A stretch of DNA of 5,632 bases, taken from contig CALISV010000216.1 of NCBI GenBank assembly GCA_938041615.1, positions 1 to 5,632 of the forward strand. Direction: 5' to 3'. The first letter of the stretch is position 1. Each line of letters starts with the position of its first letter. Below are positions 1-5,625 of the stretch, in pieces. The translations under genes were made by a program, and so were the position numbers. Under the pieces are notes generated by a model. It was not told the origin of the DNA. It did no database searches and was given only the letters and a program-made list of their open reading frames with translations. This stretch comes from an uncultured Campylobacter sp. (GTDB lineage Bacteria; Campylobacterota; Campylobacteria; Campylobacterales; Campylobacteraceae).

Positions 1-1
1 C

Positions 2-289
2 GGGCAAAATCACTTTAGCTTTTCGTGGTTTGGGCTCTTGATCGCTCTTTGCGGGCCTGCGACCGTCGTGCCGCTTTTGCTTTTTAACTCGGCTGCTACT
101 AGGCTAAATTTGAGCACGATCGGTTACCTACAGTACATTTCGCCCTCTATGCAGCTTTTGCTTGCCGTTTTTTACTACGGCGAGCAAATTAGCGCGCTCA
201 AAGCGCTATCGTTTTTGCTGATCTGGAGCGCGCTGGCGGTGGTTAGCTTTAGCGCGATTTATAGTAAAAAAAGTAAAATTTCAGTATAA
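2..289 (+). CDS. rarD: RarD-like EamA-family permease, C-terminal part (5' end outside window)
   Basis: Partial gene: the reading frame is open from the first complete codon of the window to TAA at 287-289, giving about 95 residues. It matches the C-terminal end of the RarD branch of the EamA (drug/metabolite transporter) superfamily, with the family-like stretches VVPLLLFNSAATRL and STIGYLQYISPSMQLLL. Three hydrophobic helices are visible, at about residues 8-30, 42-60 and 68-88 of the fragment, and it ends in a basic cytoplasmic tail (KKSK). The protein would sit in the inner membrane; the substrate of RarD proteins is not firmly known (the E. coli gene is tied to chloramphenicol sensitivity by name). 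A TTG at 38 is an internal leucine codon, not the start. The next gene starts 30 bases downstream with no hairpin between them, so co-transcription is possible. The family assignment is fairly safe; the RarD subgroup is from remembered sequence similarity. Confidence 0.82.
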   Translation, partial: GQNHFSFSWFGLLIALCGPATVVPLLLFNSAATRLNLSTIGYLQYISPSMQLLLAVFYYGEQISALKALSFLLIWSALAVVSFSAIYSKKSKISV

Positions 290-319
290 CCGCAAATTTA
301 AATCAAAAAAGGAAAAACA

Positions 320-778
320 ATGTCATCTATCGCATTTTACGCCGTCATCTGCGTCATAGCCGCACTCGTGCTATACACGCAGATACAAAAAATAACGAGA
401 AAGATCGATGAGAACGGCACTCTAGCAAATAACTCACCCGAGGCCGTGCGTCAAATTTCGGTGCAAAAGTACAAGGATTTTTGTGAGATCATTAACGGCG
501 AACTAAGGGAGCTAAAGATGAAAGCACTCTACGACGACGCCCTAAAAAACGAGGATTTAAAAGAAAAATTTTTAGAAAGCCTAAGCGAGATGAGTAAGAA
601 GCTGACATTTATCGAGACAATGAACACCGCTAGAAACCAGGGCAAATGGGAAAGCGAGCTCTTTGAGGTGCTTAGCCGCCTAGACGATCTCGTCACGGAA
701 AATTTCAAAGACGGCGAGCGCACAGGAGACGAGATTAGAGAGCGTCTGGGCGCGGAGTTTAGCAAGCTACAAAATTAA
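320..778 (+). CDS. Hypothetical single-pass membrane-anchored helical protein, 152 aa
   Basis: I do not recognise this protein. It starts at ATG 320 with a good ribosome site (AAGGA at 309-313, six bases before the ATG). Residues 4-20 form one hydrophobic segment, followed by QIQKITRKID, so it is probably an N-in or signal-anchor protein with the rest soluble. From about residue 40 to the end it is strongly charged and almost glycine-free (ELRELKMKAL, LKEKFLESLSEMSKKL, LSRLDDLVTENF), as expected for long amphipathic helices or a short coiled coil. No catalytic motif, metal site or cysteine pair is visible; one Cys lies in the membrane segment and one at residue 55. It lies 30 bases after the RarD-like gene and 66 bases before pyrB, in the same direction, with a probable new promoter before pyrB. 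Codon use looks like that of its neighbours. The gene is probably real; its role is unknown. Confidence 0.8.
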   Translation: MSSIAFYAVICVIAALVLYTQIQKITRKIDENGTLANNSPEAVRQISVQKYKDFCEIINGELRELKMKALYDDALKNEDLKEKFLESLSEMSKKLTFIETMNTARNQGKWESELFEVLSRLDDLVTENFKDGERTGDEIRERLGAEFSKLQN

Positions 779-806
779 ATCTTAAGTAAAAACGGGGTAA
801 TATCGC

Positions 807-821
807 TTTTTTGATTTAACT
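807..821 (+). promoter_or_regulatory. Candidate promoter for pyrBC (T-run plus -10-like element)
   Basis: A TTTTTTG run at 807-813 is followed directly by TTTAACT at 815-821. Campylobacter housekeeping promoters typically lack a clear -35 box and have a T-rich extended element just before a TAAAAT/TATAAT-like -10, so this arrangement fits; the -10 itself is a weak match. A start site a few bases downstream would give a short, pyrimidine-rich leader of roughly 15-20 bases before pyrB, with AAGGA at 832-836 as ribosome site. No attenuator, PyrR-type hairpin or leader peptide is visible in the 66-base gap. Promoter activity is inferred. Confidence 0.45.
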
Positions 822-844
822 CTATCTTTCTAAGGAAAAAACGG

Positions 845-1777
845 ATGAGCTATACCAAAAAAGACCTCGTAACCGCTGCAAATTTAACCAAAGACGAAAT
901 TTACCATTTCCTAAATTTAGCCAAGGAGTTTAAAGCATTAAACAACTCCGAGACCAAAAAAGCCAAGTCGCTCTACGGCAAAACGACCGTAAACGCCTTT
1001 TTCGAAAACTCGACTAGGACGCGGACGAGCTTTGAGATCGCGGCTAAGCGCCTAGGAGCCGACGCTATAAATTTCACCGCCTCAAGCTCCAGCACCAAAA
1101 AGGGCGAAACGCTCATCGACACCGTCCACAACATCGTCGCGATGAAAACGGACGTCGTAGTCGTGCGCCACTACAGCTCGGGCGCGGCTAAATTTATCGC
1201 CGAGAATACCGACGCTCACGTCGTAAACGCGGGCGATGGACTAAACGAACACCCTAGCCAAGCGCTGCTTGATCTTTTTACCATACTAGAAAATCGCGGC
1301 AGTCTAGAAAATCTCACGGTCGCCATCATCGGCGATATCTTTCACAGCCGCGTAGCGCGCTCAAATATCTACGTCCTAAAAACGCTCGGAGCCAAGGTTA
1401 AGCTCTTTGGCCCGCCGATGTTTTTAACGGGCATGGAGGCTTTTGGCTGTCAAATTTGCTCCGATATGCGCGAGGCCGTCGAGGGTTCGGACGTCATCAT
1501 CATGCTGCGTATCCAGCTCGAGCGTCAGGACGATGAGATAGCGTTTCCGTCCGTGCGCGAATACTCCAAATTTTTCGGCCTAACCCAAGCCAAAATGAAA
1601 TACGCCAAAGATGGCGTCATGATCATGCATCCCGGCCCGATAAACCGCGGCGTCGAGATAAACTCCGACGTAGCCGACGATCCGCGCTACTCGCACGTGC
1701 TAAATCAGGTCGAAAACGGCGTCGCCGTCAGGATGGCGATCCTAGATACTCTCATCAAAAACAAAGGCGCAAAATGA
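845..1777 (+). CDS. pyrB: Aspartate carbamoyltransferase catalytic chain (PyrB)
   Basis: Cytoplasmic enzyme that joins carbamoyl phosphate and L-aspartate to form N-carbamoyl-L-aspartate, the committed step of pyrimidine synthesis. At 310 aa it has the usual catalytic-chain length. The N-terminal half carries the carbamoyl-phosphate site: S56-T57-R58-T59-R60, the S82/K86 loop (SSTKKGE), R108 and H136-P-S-Q139. The C-terminal aspartate domain carries R169 (HSRVARS), R222-x-Q224 (LRIQLER) and HPGP at 262-265. All the expected active-site residues are seen, so it should be active. ATG 845 is chosen because AAGGA (832-836) lies eight bases upstream. Its TGA overlaps the pyrC ATG (ATGA, 1774-1777), which suggests translational coupling. 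No pyrI follows, so it is not the E. coli-type PyrB/PyrI holoenzyme unless pyrI lies elsewhere; a DHOase-ATCase complex of the Aquifex kind is a reasonable inference. The ornithine carbamoyltransferase alternative is rejected because of the SSTKKGE and LRIQLER motifs. Confidence 0.97.
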   Translation: MSYTKKDLVTAANLTKDEIYHFLNLAKEFKALNNSETKKAKSLYGKTTVNAFFENSTRTRTSFEIAAKRLGADAINFTASSSSTKKGETLIDTVHNIVAMKTDVVVVRHYSSGAAKFIAENTDAHVVNAGDGLNEHPSQALLDLFTILENRGSLENLTVAIIGDIFHSRVARSNIYVLKTLGAKVKLFGPPMFLTGMEAFGCQICSDMREAVEGSDVIIMLRIQLERQDDEIAFPSVREYSKFFGLTQAKMKYAKDGVMIMHPGPINRGVEINSDVADDPRYSHVLNQVENGVAVRMAILDTLIKNKGAK

Positions 1778-3054
1778 AAACTCTCATAAAAAACGGCACG
1801 ATCGTAAATCATAACGGCTCGCAAAAAGCAAACGTCCTGATAGAGGGCGACAAAATCGCTCTAATCACCGCTGACGAACCAGCGGTCGATAAAATAATAG
1901 ACGCTAGCGGTAAGCTCGTGATGCCGGGTCTAATCGATATGCACGTGCATTTTCGCGACCCCGGCCTTGAGTATAAAGACGATATAAACACGGGCTCTGA
2001 AACCGCAGTCGCAGGCGGCGTGACCACCTGCTGCCCGATGGCAAATACAAATCCCGTAAACGACAACGCCGTCGTTACGCGCGACATGGTAGCCAAAGCT
2101 AAAGCCCGCGGTCTCATCGACCTACTGCCTATCGGCGCGATAACAAGCAAGATGGACGGCAAAAAGTGCGTAGAAATGGGCGATATGACCGAGGCTGGCG
2201 CAGTGGCGTTTAGCGACGACGGACTACCTGTAGCCAGCAGCGATGTGATGAGATACGCGCTTGAATACTCAAAGCACTTCGGCAGCTTCGTCATCAACCA
2301 CTCCCAAGACTGCTCGCTATGCCGCGGCGGCCACATGAACGAGGGCCGCGTCTCGGCGATACTAGGCATCAAAGGCATGCCGCGCGAGCAAGAAGAGATC
2401 ATGGTCTCGCGCGATCTACTGCTAGCCAAGCTAACAGGCGGCCACATCCACATCGCGCACGTTAGCTCCGAGTGGTCGCTAAAGCTCATCGCGCAGGCTC
2501 GCACAGCCGGCATAAACGTGACCTGCGAGGCGACTCCGCACCACTTTACTTACACCGAAGACGAGCTACTAGGATATGATACGAACTTTAAAATGTCGCC
2601 GCCGCTTCGCACCAGATCCGACGTGGACGCGATCAGAGAGGGGCTAAAAAGCGGCCTCATCGACGTCATCGTCACCGACCACGCCCCACACCATAACGAC
2701 GAGAAATTTTTAGAATTCGACAAGGCGCCTTTTGGAATACTCGGCCTACAAACACTCGTGCCGCTCACGCTAAATTTAGTCTGCGAGGGCGTGATAAGCT
2801 ACGAGAAAATGGCGGCTCTAACGTCCTATAACGCGGCTAAAATTTTAAAACTAAAAGACAAAGGCGTGATCGCGGAGGGCTACCTCGCCGACATCGCGAT
2901 AATAGATCCAAATTTCGAGTATCTCTACGACAAAAACCTAAATAAATCAAAATCCCAAAACTCCCCGCTACTAGGCAAAATGCTAAAAGGCGCGGCGGTA
3001 ATCACGATAAAAAGCGGAAAAACGGTGTTTGAGTTTCCAAACGTCGTGGCGTGA
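1774..3054 (+). CDS. pyrC: Dihydroorotase, class I (PyrC)
   Basis: Zinc-dependent amidohydrolase that closes N-carbamoyl-L-aspartate to dihydroorotate, the step after PyrB. At 426 aa it has class I size (the class II E. coli enzyme is about 350 aa). By alignment in thought with the Bacillus and Aquifex class I enzymes, the metal and catalytic residues are all present: H57 and H59 (DMHVHFR), D149 (FSDDG), H176 (INHSQD), H229 (HIAHVSS) and D302 (TDHAPH). Substrate contacts R61 and N91 (ANTNP) are also present. It is therefore not one of the inactive PyrC' (PyrX-like) scaffold proteins that accompany some ATCases. The C-terminal part (about 360-423) returns to the small beta domain with GYLADIAIID and KGAAVITIKSGKTV. 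The start at 1774 overlaps the pyrB stop, with AAAGG at 1763-1767 inside pyrB as ribosome site. The pair is almost certainly one operon. An allantoinase or hydantoinase is less likely because of its pyrB partner and FSDDG motif. Confidence 0.96.
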   Translation: MKTLIKNGTIVNHNGSQKANVLIEGDKIALITADEPAVDKIIDASGKLVMPGLIDMHVHFRDPGLEYKDDINTGSETAVAGGVTTCCPMANTNPVNDNAVVTRDMVAKAKARGLIDLLPIGAITSKMDGKKCVEMGDMTEAGAVAFSDDGLPVASSDVMRYALEYSKHFGSFVINHSQDCSLCRGGHMNEGRVSAILGIKGMPREQEEIMVSRDLLLAKLTGGHIHIAHVSSEWSLKLIAQARTAGINVTCEATPHHFTYTEDELLGYDTNFKMSPPLRTRSDVDAIREGLKSGLIDVIVTDHAPHHNDEKFLEFDKAPFGILGLQTLVPLTLNLVCEGVISYEKMAALTSYNAAKILKLKDKGVIAEGYLADIAIIDPNFEYLYDKNLNKSKSQNSPLLGKMLKGAAVITIKSGKTVFEFPNVVA

Positions 3055-3078
3055 TCCGATCAAATTTAGCGTAAATTT

Positions 3079-3124
3079 GAAATTTGACTTTGCGGCGGTT
3101 AAGGTTGCCGCGAGGTCAAATTTT
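3079..3124 (+). terminator. Long hairpin after pyrC, possible terminator or 3'-end structure
   Basis: The arms at 3079-3096 and 3107-3124 can pair over 18 positions around a 10-base loop (GGTTAAGGTT). AAATTTGAC (3080-3088) pairs perfectly with GTCAAATTT (3115-3123), and GCGGC (3092-3096) with GCCGC (3107-3111). The three bases between them and the outermost pair are held by U·G, U-A, U·G and G·U. The structure begins 25 bases after the pyrC stop and ends 41 bases before the next gene. It is not a textbook intrinsic terminator because the U-run (3121-3124) lies inside the 3' arm and is followed by AACAAC. It may act as an RNA 3'-end stabiliser, or as a weak terminator for pyrBC. Confidence 0.5.
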
Positions 3125-3155
3125 AACAACGACTAAAAACAAAATTTGAAACCAT

Positions 3156-3159
3156 AGGA
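3156..3159 (+). promoter_or_regulatory. Ribosome binding site supporting a TTG start at 3166
   Basis: AGGA at 3156-3159 lies six bases before TTG at 3166. The first in-frame ATG of this frame is residue 53, inside the conserved-looking body and after the first membrane helix, with no comparable purine-rich site placed before it, so the TTG is preferred. Confidence 0.55.
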
Positions 3160-3165
3160 CAAGTA

Positions 3166-3741
3166 TTGCAAAATCAGCCCGCGACCAAAACCGTCAAAAA
3201 TACAAAAGAGCAGTTTCTTAAAAACATTTTTATCGCTTATGTCGTCGCCTCTTTTGGGATTTTTATCATCCCCGAGGATATATTATCTAGTTGCAAAATT
3301 TGCCGCGATTTCGTAGCAGCTATGAAGCACATCTTTCCAAATATCCAAATTTTTAGCGACATAAGTCCGTTTAAGCAAGAGATAGAATTTTATGCGAGCT
3401 ATATGTGGGTGCTTGGGCTGCTACTGGCGATAATTTTGAGTGCATTATTCATTATGTCCGGTAAACGCAAAGCTCCGAACATAAGCTGGCCGATATCGAT
3501 GCTTGGCCTTATACTTAGCGCATTTATTATATATGATTATTTTTTTGGTTGCGTAGGCGTAGACGGCATAGTTTTACGCGACGGAACTCGCACCCAGATA
3601 ACCTTTGATACAAAATTTGAAATATTTGCCGCCATAACGGTTTTTCAACTTTTTTTCTCTTTACTTGGACTGTTTTTATCGGTCGTCTTGTTGCGAGATT
3701 TATTTTTTAAGATTTTTTACCAAGAAAAGGAGAGCAAATAA
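3166..3741 (+). CDS. Hypothetical four-helix integral membrane protein, 191 aa
   Basis: I do not recognise this protein. It starts at TTG 3166 behind AGGA and ends at TAA 3739-3741. Four hydrophobic segments are visible, at about residues 20-36, 79-98, 108-127 and 152-176. Between helices 1 and 2 lies a soluble stretch of about 40 residues with a CxxC pair (C43, C46), and between helices 3 and 4 a short loop with GVDGIVLRDGTRTQITF that could be a beta hairpin. The basic N-terminus (KTVKNTKEQFLKN) and the charged C-terminal tail suggest both ends are cytoplasmic. By hand count GC is about 38% over 3181-3720, well below neighbouring pyrC, although membrane proteins are T-rich anyway. It stands alone: the pyrBC hairpin precedes it and a gene-poor convergent region follows. 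The CxxC is too isolated to call it a thiol oxidoreductase. It could be a strain-variable gene; existence of the gene is fairly likely, function unknown. Confidence 0.7.
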   Translation: MQNQPATKTVKNTKEQFLKNIFIAYVVASFGIFIIPEDILSSCKICRDFVAAMKHIFPNIQIFSDISPFKQEIEFYASYMWVLGLLLAIILSALFIMSGKRKAPNISWPISMLGLILSAFIIYDYFFGCVGVDGIVLRDGTRTQITFDTKFEIFAAITVFQLFFSLLGLFLSVVLLRDLFFKIFYQEKESK

Positions 3742-3761
3742 ATTTAAATCAGTTTAAAATT

Positions 3762-3800
3762 TGCGGTTTTGTCTCGGCACATTGGAAAATGCAAGCCGCA
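3762..3800 (+). terminator. Weak hairpin after the membrane-protein gene, possible terminator
   Basis: TGCGGTTT (3762-3769) can pair with AAGCCGCA (3793-3800) over eight positions with one U·G, leaving a 23-base loop. It starts 20 bases after the stop at 3741. The large loop and the poor T-run after it (CGTTTTGATT a few bases on) make it a weak candidate; it is listed because a transcript end is expected somewhere in this convergent region. Confidence 0.25.
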
Positions 3801-3976
3801 CCGCACGTTTTGATTACGAGAAAATCGGCCTAGATTTATCAAGCCAATTTTTTGCTAAAGCTAAATTTGACGGCAAGTTTTGCCAAAGCCGAATTTGACC
3901 CGCAATTTGGCCGTACGCTTTTATTCAAATTTTACGCCTGCTCGCTCAATCCGCCTATTTTGACGCCTTGCCGGCT

Positions 3977-4012
3977 CGCTAAAGCTTATCCTTTTAGCGG
4001 CTAAATTTAGCC
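3977..4012. repeat. Two overlapping inverted repeats (7-bp stem, then 14-bp perfect palindrome)
   Basis: CGCTAAA (3977-3983) pairs with TTTAGCG (3993-3999) around a nine-base loop. Immediately after, sharing base 3999, GGCTAAATTTAGCC (3999-4012) is a perfect 14-base palindrome centred on AAATTT. The repeats reuse the same TAAA/TTTAGC sequence, so in RNA alternative pairings are possible: the 3977-3983 arm could also pair with TTTAGC at 4006-4011. No partner protein or role is identified. The area may serve as a protein binding site or a two-way transcript end; this is inference. Confidence 0.5.
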
Positions 4013-4294
4013 TCCAAGTCGAGCCCAAATTTAAATTTGTCAAATTTGCCGCCCGACTAAGCCGTAAATTTACGCTTACACATTTTTGTCCGCTCAAATT
4101 TATAATAACCGCCGAGCCAAATTTAAAAACCGACTTGCTTAAATTTAATCCAAAGCTGGCCTGCAAAAACTTATCAAATTTAAAAGCTAAAACGGAGCAA
4201 ATTTACGCCGCCGCATCAGCTCAATCGATGATTAAAAACCGATCAAGCCGACCGCAAGCGACGTAAATTCGTCAAATTTGGTTCAAATTTACCC

Positions 4295-5614
4295 TCACGC
4301 GTCCTTGCCGTTTATCGCGTACGCCGATCGCAAAAACACGTCCGTGCCAGATAATAGCGCACTCTCATCAAAGTCAAACGCGCCGTTGTGATGGCCTGCG
4401 GCGAGCTTGGTGCCGATCATCAGGTAGCCGCTCTTGCCGCCTGCTTTTTGCACGGCGTGCATAAAGTGTGCGAAGTCCTCGCAAGCGCCGAAATTTAGAT
4501 CCCGCACGATGAGCTCATCTTTGATAAAAGGCGACTGGCGCGCGGCGCGCTCGTAGATATCGGTGATCTCCTCGCTGCTATCGCCCCCGCTCGTGCCGCC
4601 GGTTAGCTTCACGTCGTACTGCACGCCGTACATCTGCGCGACGCCTGCGACGATATCCATGCATTTTTTAAACATAAATTCGTTTAGTTCGGTCGTTTCT
4701 CCGCGCGTTTCGCAGGCGATGTAGCCGTTTGGCGCGATGACGTTTCGACCTTCGCCCGCTCGCAAAACGCCCACGTTTATACGCGTGACGCCGTCGGCAT
4801 GACGCGTGATACCGTACATAGCTAGAGCCGCCTGAGCCGCGGCTAGCAGCGCGTTTGCCCCTTCTTGCGGAGCGCCCGCCGCGTGAGCCGATCTGCCAGT
4901 AAAGTTTACGTCAAATTTCGATGTCGCAAGAAGCTTGTTCGTCCCGCAGATGATGCCGCCGCTAGTCTTTGCCTGAAAGCCGATATGACCGCCCAGCAGG
5001 TAGTCCACGCCCTCTAGCACGCCTGCTTGCTCCATCGGCACGGCGCCTCTCGTGCCCTCTTCGGCGGTTTGAAATATAAATCTAAATTTGCCTTTAAAAT
5101 CGTCCAAATTTTGCGCGATGAGTTTAGCCATCGCAAGGCCGATCGTGATGTGACCGTCGTGCCCGCAGGCGTGCGTGATGCCGTCTATATCGGCTCTAAA
5201 GCCCTCTTTAAACGGTCTATGCGTCTCATCCTTACTCTCGGTCACATCCACGCCGTCGATGTCGAATCTAAACGCAAGCGTCTTGCCCGGCCTACCCGTA
5301 TCAATCTCGGCCACCACGCCCGTGAGCCCATCTTCCATCACGGGTAAAAACTCGCGCTCGTCGGCGCTTAGCAGGCTTTTTGCGCGCTCTAGATATTTTT
5401 CTTTATCTTTTTCGCTACCAAGACCCGCTCTAGCTTCGGGCTTCATTATCTCGCGTCCCATTTTTAGGCTATAGCCGAGTTTTTTTAGTTCGCTAGCGAT
5501 CTTTGCCGTCGTAAAAAACGTGAAAAATCCAGTCTCGGGATGTGAGTGAAAAAACCGCCTGTTTTTCACCATTTCGTCTTTTAGCGCTTCAACCTTTGCT
5601 CCTATCGCGTCCAT
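4295..5614 (-). CDS. M20-family metallo-amidohydrolase, AbgA-like (p-aminobenzoyl-glutamate hydrolase subunit A type)
   Basis: A complete 439-aa protein that resembles E. coli AbgA (436 aa) throughout by recall, including the parts not shared with hippurate hydrolases: LGYSLKMGREIM (47-58), ARAGLG, DTGRPG (105-110), HRPFKEGF and the end GTKLAAGHHNGAFDFDE (401-417). AbgA, with AbgB, cleaves the folate breakdown product p-aminobenzoyl-glutamate in the cytoplasm. The dinuclear metal site typical of M20D enzymes is visible: C150 and H152 (HACGHDGH, 148-155), E185/E186 (QTAEEGTRG), H210 (GGHIG) and H409 (GHHN). The dimerisation lid domain is about 225-335, with TGRSAHA at 239-245. No signal peptide is present. 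The start at 5614 follows AAGGAG (minus strand, 5625-5620) by five bases, a strong site. The gene's promoter lies outside the window. No AbgB or AbgT gene is seen, so it may act as a homomer or on another N-acyl amino acid; the substrate is unproven. Confidence 0.88.
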   Translation of the reverse strand: MDAIGAKVEALKDEMVKNRRFFHSHPETGFFTFFTTAKIASELKKLGYSLKMGREIMKPEARAGLGSEKDKEKYLERAKSLLSADEREFLPVMEDGLTGVVAEIDTGRPGKTLAFRFDIDGVDVTESKDETHRPFKEGFRADIDGITHACGHDGHITIGLAMAKLIAQNLDDFKGKFRFIFQTAEEGTRGAVPMEQAGVLEGVDYLLGGHIGFQAKTSGGIICGTNKLLATSKFDVNFTGRSAHAAGAPQEGANALLAAAQAALAMYGITRHADGVTRINVGVLRAGEGRNVIAPNGYIACETRGETTELNEFMFKKCMDIVAGVAQMYGVQYDVKLTGGTSGGDSSEEITDIYERAARQSPFIKDELIVRDLNFGACEDFAHFMHAVQKAGGKSGYLMIGTKLAAGHHNGAFDFDESALLSGTDVFLRSAYAINGKDA

Positions 5615-5619
5615 TTTTG

Positions 5620-5625
5620 CTCCTT
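5620..5625 (-). promoter_or_regulatory. Strong ribosome binding site of the AbgA-like gene
   Basis: On the minus strand AAGGAG lies five bases before the ATG at 5614-5612, the best Shine-Dalgarno match in the window, fixing that start. Just before it (plus-strand 5626-5631) is another AAATTT. Confidence 0.75.

Larger units (their letters stand above)
3742..4294. other. Gene-poor convergent intergenic region packed with AAATTT
   Basis: These 553 bases lie between the plus-strand membrane-protein gene and the minus-strand amidohydrolase, both of which end here. I see no gene with a usable start and ribosome site. AAATTT, its own reverse complement, occurs 15 times (first at 3757, last at 4285), most densely at 4003-4204. 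Plus-strand frames are unusually open: 3834-4001 and, in another frame, 3964-4263 (100 codons with no ATG/GTG start until codon 89). They could be remains of a decayed gene. A minus-strand open frame also crosses 3921-4166 but has no recognisable protein content. Small inverted repeats occur at 3762-3800, 3872-3884, 3977-3999 and 3999-4012. No tRNA, rRNA or CRISPR pattern is seen. Confidence 0.6.

Noticed and set aside
38..289. TTG at 38 as the start of a short 83-aa protein
   Set aside because: The frame stays open to the window edge and the upstream residues continue the permease helix, so this is an internal codon of a truncated gene.
1809..2513. A long open frame antisense to pyrC
   Set aside because: It is a shadow of a strongly conserved, complete dihydroorotase; its translation has no family-like motifs and reflects the GC-rich codon use of pyrC.
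3921..4166. An 81-codon minus-strand open frame in the gene-poor region
   Set aside because: Its content comes largely from AAATTT repeats read as Asn-Leu or Lys-Phe, it has no recognisable domain, and it lies across a plus-strand stop-free frame, so it is most likely chance.
4003..4204. Repeated AAATTT words considered as a CRISPR array
   Set aside because: The units are only six bases, their spacing is irregular (6 to 35 bases), and there is no longer repeat or cas gene.
5027..5474. Two overlapping plus-strand open frames inside the AbgA-like gene
   Set aside because: They are antisense to the catalytic region of a complete M20 enzyme and show no domain features of their own.
4295..5614. 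Calling the M20 protein hippurate hydrolase (HipO)
   Set aside because: HipO is shorter (about 380 aa) and lacks the GREIM...ARAGLG insertion seen here at about residues 53-95; the AbgA resemblance runs through the whole length.
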